Source: Echinococcus granulosus (taxonomy: Eukaryota > Platyhelminthes > Cestoda > Cyclophyllidea > Taeniidae). From it: a stretch of 64,000 nucleotides of DNA. The position numbers and the translations under genes were made by a program. Numbering within the stretch: the stretch's first letter is position 1; each line of letters opens with the position of its first letter. The DNA is taken from assembly GCF_000524195.1 (NCBI RefSeq), contig NW_020170465.1, positions 279,367 through 343,366 on the forward strand, in the 5' to 3' direction. Below are positions 1-10,569 of the stretch, piece by piece. The notes beneath the pieces were generated by a model. The model worked only from the letters and a program-made list of their open reading frames with translations. It was not told the DNA's origin and ran no database searches.

Positions 1-718
1 CCAACAAGGCAGCGGATCGGTGACTAACAGTTAATGCCAAAACATGGCAGAACAATAGTTCGTGCAGTAGAATGCGCACTAACCCCTTGAAAAATCACAC
101 ACACAAGTAGCGGGACAGTTTATTTAGACCATCCATTCATCTGTCCGGTCAAGCAGGCTTCTAGCATGGTCAGTAGGAGAACCTGCGGTCAACGTAAACA
201 CTACACTGCACCACGACATGCACGCACACACATAAGAAGGCTATTGTCTTGGAATCGGCTACTGCGTGACCTGTCAGAGATCATCTGTGGCGTGTCAGTT
301 TATTTGTTACCACAGTTCACCTGAAGTTGACTACTCGTCTTGAAGAGAGGGGAGGTAAGGGGTGCACGATGCCTTTAGCATCCACATGACCCGACCCCCT
401 CACCCGCTACTGTTTGGTTACAAAGTTCAAAAGATTTAAATTAGAAAGAATAATATTTTGACTACTGGAAAAGACCTCCCTGTCCATTTGACCGTTAAAA
501 ACCTTCTCAATAGCAGTTAAAAAGGAGGTGAGAAAAATCCCTCTCCGTTCGCGGAGTATAAATGAAATTTGAACGTTAAAAAAGTTTTTTTTTCTCCTCC
601 CTAACCGAAATCTTAAATCCCTCTGATATTTCCTGCCATAAAATGCCAAAACCATCCTGAACAGAAGGCTTGAATTTGTATGAAGCGCGACTTTCAAAAG
701 ATTTGCGAAGGGACTCAC

Positions 719-3135
719 CTTCTCCGGCATCATCGCATCATTTGAGACACAAACGCCCGTCGATCCGTGCAGGTTGCAGTTGCATGGGACACAGGGATTC
801 TTAGCCTCTGGCGCGACATTCAGGGGACGATAGTAACCGGGACTGCAGTCCTCGCAATTGATACCCGTGGTTCGTTCCTATAGGATAGAGGAGAAGGGTA
901 GGGTGCTGATGCTACAGTGCAATTGGATGCAAGGAGAGACACCCACCCGACATCCAATGCAGACACCGCCTCCCTCACGCACGTTGTAGCGATTAAGACT
1001 GAGTTGAAGATTGGCCACTGTCTGGTTGTACACACAGGAATCAGCCTTTCCATGACAATTGCATTCTGAGAAGAAGAAAGATCCAAGTTCCCTCTAATTG
1101 TACGAATAACCGAGACATCAATTTGTTTTGGCGCATGTACGCGTAACTTGAAATACTCATTTATTGTTCTAATTCATTTAGAATGAACCACCGTTTTTAG
1201 AAAAATAACTACCTTCACACATAGCACCAGGCCTCCAGGGTTGTTGATTGAAGAGCGGACAGCATCGCTCACAAGTGTAGCCGCAGGTGTTGTGCTGACA
1301 ATCGCAGACCGCTCTTGGCACACCCTAGGAAGGACAATGGAGACCGGTTTTTTGATTGCGATTTGACATTTAAATAGTACACTGGCAAAAAACTAATTTC
1401 GTTGTCACTTACGTCGATAATTTGACGTCCACAGGTGTTGGCATGGCTGTTGCAGATGCATTTTCCGCCAATTTTGATGTTTCGAATCGAATAATAATAC
1501 TATTGAGAAAAACCGAAAAAGCCGTTTTCTCGATTTAAGACCTCGGTTCTTAGTTTTTGAAAAAAAGCCTAAATTTCTAGAAAGTACTTTAAAAGGGATA
1601 CACCGCAGGTACAAACAGTGATTGATAGACCATGTGCAGTTGAATTTCGGTTGATTGTCAAGCAATTAAGTTTATTCTACAGCTTTAATGCGTCATTTTT
1701 TTGCTTCAAAAGGAGAAGTTTTGACACCCTAAAAACACTTACTTTTTGTTTAAAAACAGTCAATATAATGTATGCCGCTTGTGATCTAACCCCTAAAAAG
1801 ACCTGATCATTGGTGGACTACCAAGAGTATCTAAGACATGAGGTCCCATAAAACATACACTATGCAAACGCATAATCAAACACAAGTATCCTATGGAACT
1901 AACCCTGTTGTATACCGTTGGATCAAGCTGATCTCTAAGGGTCATCCAATCACCTGAGAGAGTCTGCAGCTTTTGGAACCTCAAACGCACGAATCGAGCA
2001 GAAAGAAAATCCTAAAGGCCGGAGTGGGTTTGATGACAGATCAAATCGTTCGGAAAATGTAAGATCTCCTAAGGAACTTACTATAAGTTCCGGATCAATT
2101 GGCTTGTTTGCTTCAAAGCGAGACGTTGAGGCGCCCTCACGATCCACCGTTAGCGGAATAATGATCTCTCCTGCTTGAAGATTTTGCGGTTGGCTGAAGT
2201 ATGTTGTGCAATAAACCTGTCAGAAAGACCAAATAACTCAGTTTTATCACCGTAAAAATGAGAAAGCATAGGTAGAGAACCAACAAACCTCAGTATTTCC
2301 CAGTTTGTGGGGACGGGAGTCGCTGGTAATGCGAAGTGTGCCGTTGACCATAGGTTGATAAAGCGTATAACACTGGTAAGCATTTTCGGCGAAAAAAACC
2401 CAGGGCTGAAAGGCCTGTCCATTAATCGATTTTTCGAGGACCCAATTCGCTGGTCGAGGGGAATCACCCATGCGTAGAAGAACGAAGACAATTTGGTAGA
2501 CCTAAGGAGAATGCATATTCAGACCACCGCTCTGGATAAAGCAAGCAGCATTGCTTGAAAAGTGGCTCGCCTGCTTTAAATCAATATCAATGGTGACCGC
2601 GTGGTATTGAAGACCCTCAGCCAGAGACGGGCTCTGCCACCATAAATTGGAATCACCGGAAACAGCGTATTCGATTGGATGACGAAGATTTGGATCCCGT
2701 GCGTCACAATAATTACACTCAACTAAGCTACCGTCAGCGTCCTTGTATGTGCGAGCGTCTTGTGGATAAGTAAAAACTTGACGCTTCGTCCTTTTAAAAG
2801 CTCTGCAAATGAATATTGCTTAATTTATACATTGCCAATTGGAAATCAATGACAACACCATTAACAGCATTGTGACGTACGTAAAATCGTATCCAGCGTG
2901 TTCGACCAGTCTGCAATAATATTCACGTTTTTTCTCTCCACAAGTCGCATTTGAAACAATGATTGCATTTTCTGCGAGCAATGAATCTGGGTCCATATCC
3001 AGGTAATCAATATCTTCAGGGTAGTCTACACATTGCTTATCTGTAACGTAACAAAATCAAACCATTTTGTTGAACTAAATTGCTCCAAACGCCACGATAT
3101 AACAAAAGAAGTAGGAAGAACGCAAGTAATCGCAT
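719..3135 (-). CDS. LAMA: Laminin subunit alpha, N-terminal part (partial; continues left of window)
   Basis: Extracellular basement-membrane protein; its N-terminal (LN) domain drives laminin polymerisation. I read ten exons: 3135-3093, 3040-2881, 2802-2571, 2501-2289, 2216-2082, 2011-1904, 1499-1413, 1324-1213, 1065-947 and 877-719. They total 1368 nt, exactly 456 codons with every phase matching. Exon 1 is a signal peptide ([14 protein letters not shown]). Exons 2-7 give the LN domain, with [52 protein letters not shown] and [16 protein letters not shown], the last leading into the first laminin EGF repeat. Exons 8-10 give EGF-type repeats (CECEHNTCG-like [40 protein letters not shown]). 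The CCP.F.QQPWR and CNCHGKA motifs point to an alpha chain rather than beta, gamma or netrin. Two introns have GC donors. The remaining repeats and the G domains must lie beyond base 1. Confidence 0.95.
2502..2570 (-). other. 69-bp intron with a GC donor (CAG|GCGAG) inside the laminin LN domain
   Basis: The exon ends in DIDLKQ and the next begins [10 protein letters not shown], the uninterrupted LN-domain order known from laminin alpha chains. The base pair after CAG is GC, not GT, while the surrounding CAG|GCGAG otherwise pairs well with U1 snRNA, as is usual for functional GC-AG introns. Confidence 0.85.
3041..3092 (-). other. 52-bp intron with a GC donor in the laminin signal-peptide exon
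   Basis: Reading straight through gives a stop just after the TTACAG at 3041, so an intron is required. Only one donor keeps the phase needed by exon 2, which starts with two bases of a split codon: TATCGTG followed by GCGTTTGG. The duplicate at 6.2 kb has GT at the exactly aligned position (GGCTGCG followed by GTGTTTGG), which supports this GC-AG reading. Confidence 0.7.
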
Positions 3136-3190
3136 CCCTGCGGCTCAATACTTGGGGCAATTGAATTCGTTCAACGTCAAGGTCTCAAGC
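3136..3190 (-). promoter_or_regulatory. 5' flank of the laminin gene with a conserved element
   Basis: Just upstream of the laminin start codon, 3159-3184 reads AATTGAATTCGTT followed by a GTCAAGGTC core. The same block lies at the same distance from the ATG in the duplicate at 6.2 kb and again, inverted, at 25.5 kb. The (T)CAAGGTC core matches the monomeric nuclear-receptor half-site used by FTZ-F1/ERR-type receptors. Role as 5'UTR or core promoter is inferred. Confidence 0.45.
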
Positions 3191-5640
3191 TTTAGATTAT
3201 TCAAACTATTCGCTCCATAATGCGTCATTTTTTAAATGCAAATGTTTTCTAAATTTTTAATAGAAAATAATTTTAGCAAATTGGGTATAAAATGATTAGC
3301 AGGGGCAAAGGAAAATGTTACTTCAGTTGGAAACACTAACTTAGTTGATTTCAGCGTTGGCTAGTGGTGTGTGCAAACACTATTTCATTGATTTTCTATT
3401 ATTCATTTCAATCTTCTAGACCTGAAATTGTTTCAAGTATACAGCTACCTTTTGAATGAATACTGCTCTTTGCATCCAATTATTTTTGGAAGGATTTTGT
3501 GCAAGAAACTTTTAATATAAAGCGTTTTTATGCAGTGCCCTTTAAACACGGATAAGTGCCGTATTCCTTACAAAATTTTTGGCAAAATTAAGCTCCTCTT
3601 ACTTTTTCATTTTAACACCAAGTATGCAACTAACTGTTGTTCTACTTTAACAACACTGAATATCACAAATCCAAAGCAAAATAGCTGGTAGGATGAACGA
3701 GTAAAGTTGCAGAGGACGAGCTTGCATAGCACAGATAAGCAAGGATAAAGTCTTGAAGACATACGAGAATTTCCATATAGATAAACCAGAGGCTCTTAAA
3801 ACGGGTTTGCTTCATACTACGTAAAGGGATGCGAAATCACTATTAAATTATCAAACCCATTTTGGTCATAAAGCAATTGAGCTCGCGTTTAGTATGATGC
3901 CATTGTTATGCCTGGAAAATAGTTAACAAATGGTTGAATTATAGCCAATGCTCAAAACAGAAATTACAAGCGATTATGCTGTTGAAGTGAGCACAGAGAA
4001 TTGCCAAGTAATCGCAGTCGGTGATGACTGCTTTGCAGTACCACGACAATAGTATGCATCGCAACACACCAACCCTTAACACCACTCCTTATATGAGGAA
4101 GGGGTGGAGGAGTCCTCCATCATAGCCTTATAACCTGGTTAAGGTGACGGTGACAACTTCAGAACACACCTGTAAGACAGCCTTTGTACCAAATAGGTCC
4201 ATAAAAGCACATTACAAACCATATATCGAAACTACAACGTCAAATTACTTAACATTGCTTAAACCGCTACATGCGACCACAATCTAGCTTACAATGCTGT
4301 GGCACAGGCTCGGTAGAGACAACTCTCTTCAGTAGACCTACTTGATGTGTAAGCTGATGCAGCACACTAAGTCAACTTCTTTGATCACATATCTAGCAGG
4401 CTTCAACAGACAACATAAAGTCTGACTGACCAAATGCTGCTGCTAAAATAATCAAAAAGCATTGAAAATGGAGGCAAAGAGGAGGAAATTAGTTAAACCA
4501 ACCAACTTTTCGGCCTCACAACCCCTTCTAGCGTGTTGGCTAGTTATCTACGTAATGGAATTACTCAGGCTTAGATTTGAAACGATGTTTGTCGTAAATG
4601 CCTGCCTCGTACTTCCAAGTCTAAGTACTGGTTCGGCATGCCTTTGGATCAGGGTCGAGTGGGTCTGCATTATTTAAAACAGAAGTCGTCATTTTGATCT
4701 GCGTTTGCATTGAAATGCAGGTGTGGAGTAGTCACTTCCATTCATTCATCCCAGCTCAACTTAACTGATAGTTTTGTGTCGGCAAAAATTAGCACAACTT
4801 TCTCGTCTACTACCACTAGGGTCCTTACAGCAGGCTCCATCTAAACCCAACGAATAACCATTTGGAATCTAAGACTGGTGTCCTGGTGGAAAGGAGACAA
4901 AAAGGACAACACTTCATTGTGAAGGTTAGGGCACCAAACCGCCATCTACTAAGTGAGTAAGAAAGCCTACAGAGGAGATTATAAGCGTTTGGTCATTATC
5001 AAAAAAGCCTATTTTGGAAGAGTGCTTGGCAAACCGAATTGGGTTTTGCAGTGTAAAAGGGTTTATGGCGAGGCGATCTTCCTGATGGGCGATTTTCAGG
5101 CAGTTGCCTTGGGCTCAACGCAGGTAGAACACTGCTGCTCATTGTGCTGCCGGTCATTGTAAAAGGACTCCCATGGTTGTACGTGGCGGCGCACAATACG
5201 TATAAGGATAGCAGAGGAACTGTGGTGTAGTGAAAGAAGGCATGCAGGAGTGCTAGAAAAGGAGAGATGGGCTGATGCCTTGAGCAAAAGTTAGAGTAAA
5301 ATACAGCTATTGCACGTCAAAACAGTAGTGGAAAACAATGGAAGAACCCGCGATTATACCACATTTGTTGTATATGAGTGAGTCACTACTTGATCTTTGA
5401 GGTTGACAACTGCGTAAGATACCGAAGTACGCTGAGATCCACGAGATGTGATTTTAGTGATAACGCTGTGACTCAAAACTTTGGTTCACGTGCAAACACG
5501 TTTTTATAATCGGGCTTTAAAAGATTTTTTTAACAGATTTTAGCACGTGAACGGCAGATGCGGGATGTGTGAATAGGAAATATTAGGTGATGCGTGTATA
5601 CGGGTGCAAAAGAATATGCGTCTCTAGTTAAATTGAAAGA
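3191..5640. other. Intergenic, no gene seen
   Basis: Between the laminin start and its truncated copy I find no open frame with coding character, no splice-flanked exon and no RNA gene. Short open frames near 4.46 and 4.95-5.29 kb overlap on both strands and look accidental. Confidence 0.5.
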
Positions 5641-5644
5641 CAAT

Positions 5645-5752
5645 GGGTGTCGGATACCCAGGCGAGCTTGAACTTACTCATTCTAAGTCGAAGTCGGGTA
5701 TTCAGCCAAATTAGTTGCTATGGGCCCCTTGACTTGGGTACCGACAGCACCC
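5645..5752. repeat. Imperfect terminal inverted repeats about 108 bp apart
   Basis: GGGTGTCGGATACCCAGG at 5645-5662 is matched in inverse by CTTGGGTACCGACAGCACCC at 5733-5752 (one extra base and a few mismatches). The enclosed segment is noncoding. It could be a short non-autonomous DNA element or simply a hairpin-forming sequence; no clear target-site duplication was identified. Confidence 0.4.
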
Positions 5753-6045
5753 ACGTGCATCACTCATCTTTATGAGCGTGTGCTTTAATGTAATGGAAGG
5801 TAGGCAAAAAAATGGCTGGGAAAATGAGCAAATATGTCGGTTGGATGACAAAATAGGTTAGGATGAATGCAATCTAAACCCATTAATGTAAAATGAGGTA
5901 GAATATTTAGCTGGTTCTAAGAAGTCGCCAATTTCGTCGAAGCACAAAATGACATGTTGAAAGTGGTGTAGATTTCTTCATTTCTAGAAATCGTATTTGA
6001 TTAATATGTAAAAAGTCCTTGGCAAAGTGAGTGGTCAGTTGAGGG

Positions 6046-6243
6046 TTATGCAATAGAGTCATGAAAAATTATAGCATGTTCTGGGAGCAACGACTCCAGG
6101 CCCGTATCAAAGTAATAAATGTCGTTCAAATAATCTACGATGTGCTTATCTACGATAAGAAAAATCAAACCATCTTGCAGGATAAGGTTAATCCAAACAC
6201 CGCAGCCTAATAAGAAAATTAGCAAGAGCACGAGTAATTGCAT
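6046..6243 (-). pseudogene. Truncated duplicate of laminin alpha exons 1-2
   Basis: The minus-strand frame starts MQLLVLLLIFLLGCGVW and aligns base for base with the laminin signal-peptide exon, the first intron (51 bp here, 52 bp in the parent) and the first half of exon 2 (DKHIVDYL..., LLPEHAII against DKQCVDYP..., LLAENAII). Similarity ends near the parental NATCGEK motif and the frame stops at 6046. The 5' flank is also copied. Retention of intron and promoter shows a DNA-level duplication, not a retrocopy. The intron is free of stops and a multiple of three, so the 65-codon frame is open whether or not it is spliced. It lacks the rest of the LN domain, so a laminin function is excluded; a short secreted peptide cannot be ruled out. 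Confidence 0.85.
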
Positions 6244-6300
6244 GTTCGCATCTCAAAACACCGGATAATTGAATTCGTTTGGCGTCAAGGTCACGACCTC
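6244..6300 (-). promoter_or_regulatory. Duplicated laminin 5' flank
   Basis: 6267-6293 carries the 27-bp block (AATTGAATTCGTTTGGCGTC, then the end of a TCAAGGTCA site) at the same spacing from the ATG as in the parent gene; flanking bases (CTCAA..., GTCAAGGTC...CTCAAG) also align. Confidence 0.5.
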
Positions 6301-7820
6301 AAGGCTTTTTATAGTTTACGCGCTAAACGAGGCAGTATTTGAGTTTAGGAACAGCATTTACAAAAGCAATTTAATAGCAGAAGTAGATAATTTTATTGCA
6401 CTGTATGTCAGGATTATTATAGGTGTTAGCTAAGATATATTTACCAACAAGGAGTTGATTTAACAGAATTCAACTGAAACTAAACTAGCAATAAGGCATG
6501 AAACGTCTACTGCGCAGTTAAAGGAATTTTGAAAATAGCATATTTTGCCATTGGTAAATAGTACTTGCTAATGTCGCTGCTTTGCCTTTGTAGGACTACA
6601 GTAATGACAGGAGGCACAACAGTTTTCTCGAATTTATAGCTGCACTTGGTATTTGCTCGGTTGCAAAAAATTTCGTATTAAAATTAAAATGGCAGGCCAA
6701 ACTAAATATTTGTTAAGTAGCAGTGAAAAATATAATTGGTCTAAGACCGAATTATTTCAGATGTGCTCAATTCCACTTCTTGCAGAATTTTGTTTTGTTT
6801 ATTTTCAAGCGCACATCTATCAATGAATGAAGTGGGACAACAAGTATTTGCAAAGTCCTACCAAATGTCTGTAATTACACCTCAATAACTGTGGAATCGT
6901 ATAATTGTTTTTCCAGAAAAATATCAGTAGACTCCAAATGATAGACACATGTACGTCAATTTTATGGCATTCGCAACTTTTTTATGCAATTTTGGTGTCC
7001 TTTGTATCCTTTGCTACTAATCTGACATACTAGCCTATTCTTTCGTAGGTTGATTGGAGTCGGAGGAAAGACATGTCGCAATAATTGGCGTTGTACTAAT
7101 TTTTGTATGTCCCAAAACACTTGCTTTTGTAAACTAGTGATATGCTACATAATGATAAGAATAATGGGAACCTTCGTCTGTAGTGGGTGTTGCCACTCAA
7201 GAAATGATGTGTCTCTTGATATCCAGGTTCACTCACCTTCTCATACTTTTGTTTGAGTGTTCATGAGTTGGCGTGATCTGCCCAACTATGCTTTCAAAAT
7301 GGAGACAGCAATGGAAATGTCAAGAAGGTGATGTAAATGCATACTTGGAGACGTTTGAGGCAAGTGGTACCGCTTTCCTATATGCCATCGGGAAACAGCA
7401 AACTTTGGGAAACATTCGCCATTTCTTAAGTAAATACCATATCACATCATCGAAATAGGCAACTGGTGTTGCATTACTAGCTTAGCTAACAAATAATTGA
7501 TCCTTAGCCTACAGGTAAAATGGAAATAACAGGTCATAATGCTGTTGAAGCGAACACAACCCATTACACAAAGCGTTATAAGAAATTTTAACTGACAAAG
7601 ACGCAAGCAATGCTGGCTCAGTAGCTGGATGATACGGTGACCATTTCGTCGCAGGTTGACGAATCAAGGGGTTGGCCAGTTCAGCGCAGATGGCGGAAAA
7701 GAACAATCTTAGTATGCTTGCAACAGCTCACTCCAATTTTGGTAGAGTGAGGAATGAGAAGCCACTGAAAATACAAGCACTCCATCCGACTCACCTAACC
7801 CTGGTTCACTTACTTCCCAC

Positions 7821-7845
7821 ACTACCGTTCACGAGAAACGGTAGT
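7821..7845. repeat. Perfect 9-bp stem hairpin followed by a T run
   Basis: ACTACCGTT at 7821-7829 and AACGGTAGT at 7837-7845 form a perfect stem with a 7-base loop; a run of T follows at about 7857. No RNA gene structure is evident around it. Confidence 0.5.
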
Positions 7846-10551
7846 ATGAAAGGGCGTTTTTTTTTTTGAATTATTGTCCGGAAATTTCAAGAGCTATGAG
7901 GCTACAACGAAATCACTCCATCGGCATTCACTAATGCGTTTTTATTTTATACTCGCGTGTGGTGTAAACTAGCTATCATTACTGTATCTCATGGAAGAGG
8001 AGACCAACTAGCGAGATTGGATATAAAGGAAGGCTAATGTTGCCTTGTATCTCTAAAGAAGCAAATGACCCACCACCACGAAGTTGGTTTCGGGGTATTG
8101 CCAACTCCCACCTCCACCAACTAGTGTGTGTGCCTCATTATTCACAAGGCCAAGTTTTATCAGTTAACTCGATTCATATTAAATGACACTCCTTTATTAC
8201 AACAAACAACGGATTCGCTTATAGTCGGTACCTTTTATCACCACATCGTATAACGCCGATCCATAAAACGGCATCAATTAAAATCGCCCCCTTATACTAC
8301 TTGTTTCTTGTCAATAGTAAGTAGTCGGAGCAAAATGGTTACTTGGCGGGAGGGAGAGGCGTAGAATGGAGTAACAAATGCGACTGCAAGTGCGCCTCTA
8401 AACTCGTCTCCAAATTACCTATCAACAAGACATTAGCCGTGATCCGACGCGATTCCACGGCACTTCATTCAACATATAGCAAACGGAGGACGATTTGCAT
8501 TTATGGTATCAAGATGTAAAATATGGCTGACTGATCACAATCCAAATGGTATAATAGGTACTGCGATTGCAGCATGAATTCGAAGCAGTTTCGAGCATCA
8601 ACTGTTTGAATAGGTAATGCGGTTGAGATGAACACGCACCGGAAATTGGCTCGACGATTGACTAGTGGAACGGCCTTCATATGTCGATGACGAGATGATG
8701 ACGTATCACGGAGAGTTAAAGCGGTGCATTGTAGGATGTGGAGGGGAGGGAAGTTTGCCTAAGGAGACAAAAAATCGTGGGTGGCAGGATTGGCGATGCT
8801 CGAGAGAAGGGACTGAGGCATTCACATTGCGATGTAGCTAATTCCACATCTGGCGTGTGCAGGCGCCTTCGCAGGCAAACTTCAACTTGTACCGGTCTAA
8901 GCAATCTAACGTAGTGGGAGCTTGCAAAGCTGCGGATGGGTTTAAATTTATAGACATTGGATTGTTGAGAGGAGTGTAAGTCGCATTTGAAGTCAAAGTT
9001 GGCGTAGAAGTGTACCTGCAATCCCGTCATTAGAGTTCGGTTCGTTCATTAAGCTACTTTGAAGTGACGAAAGTACGGAGTCGGTACAAGGTGGCACGGC
9101 CCTTTCCACCAATCAACACTTTGCCCCCCTCAGACTTACATCCTTCTCCCAGCTTTCTACCCTGCACCACTTCACCATTGATGATAGATGATGATGCAGA
9201 ATTGCTTGTCCGTCTATTCCTTATTTTTTCTAAGTGCAGGCCCAGCAATTCGAAGTGACTCAAACATAAATAGGGAAAAAATAAATAAAATTTCCATGAC
9301 AAGTATATTTAGACTGGCTGAGTGAAGGGATTCGTAGTGCGTACCTAGACAGGAGGCTACATTTTGTAGCAAAATCTAGCTAGGTTGTAGCCAACTTCTT
9401 ACGTGATGCTGCTCTGGAAAAGTCATTGCAAAAAAATTACCAAATGCCTCAAATGTGTTCTGCATTAAAGTCAATCAAAAAAGTAACTGTGTGATAGGAA
9501 AGCCAGAGAAAGTACGCAATCCAAGGATGTGGTGATCTTGGCATCTTCGTATACGTACCGTAGATTGCTTTACAACGAAACTATTCAGATAGTTTACAGG
9601 CACAGTTAGTTTTATTTTAGTCACAAATAGAATTCTTACAAAGGGCAAGGTTGAGTTATTTGCCAAAGGTAAACATCATCCTCAACCCTTCCCTTTGCAG
9701 TCGTCGCGGATTCTCCCATCAGCCTTTTGGGAGACAAGTCAAAATAATGAGGCAAAATATATTTTGCCAATGCAAGGAAGGACTGGAGACTACTGAATTA
9801 GTTCGGAACCATGGAGCCTAGCAAATGCGTAAAAGCGGAGCCTCAAGCTCCGATGAAACTATGACGAGGAATAAAACTAAACCAAACTAATATGATTAAA
9901 GAACTTCATTAGTTAGGCCATTTTGAAACCTGATTAAAACCAAAAATGCAGCTTCCAAAATATTTTTAAAATCTTAGATGTTTGTAGAAATAAAGAATGC
10001 TCAAAATTATGCTTACAGACTTAGTTGGCATCCATAAGTAGGAAGGTAATGATGTATTTTTCATATTTACAGTAGCTTATTACAATGAATGTTCACAATT
10101 GGTCTTAGGCTGTAGCAAGTGGTATTGACTATTTCTTCTTTGATGGGCTGAATACGATGCGTTTTGCCTTCAACAGAGACATTTAAGTGCAATTCGTTTT
10201 AGTTCAATTTGCCTTGATTGCGAGCTATTTTGAGGTTGCATTGAATATATTTCCTTATTATGCAAGTCGCATACTAGCTATGCAATAAAAAGAAATTTTT
10301 GCGACCCCTACTGCCTACTTTCATCGTGACATCCGAAGGGGATGGTAGTTCGGGGCTTGATGGATGAAAGCCGATCGGCTGTGTCTCTTTGTCGATGGTG
10401 TTTACAGACACGCGCATTACCAGACCCAATTCTATCTTTACCTGCATCCTTTTACAATTTATGGAAAAAAATTTGGTAGTGGCTATTGCCCAGCTTCTCT
10501 TAGTCATCTTGTACCTCCAACTACTTCTGCATCAGTTTTTTCTCTTTGGAC

Positions 10552-10569
10552 TCACACACACACACACAC
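10552..10569. repeat. CA dinucleotide microsatellite
   Basis: Nine uninterrupted CA units. The short open frames running through it are His-Thr artefacts. Confidence 0.9.

Noticed and set aside
407..733. 108-codon minus-strand frame at the laminin donor
   Set aside because: Only its first residues belong to laminin exon 10; the rest is intron read past the GTGAGT donor at 718.
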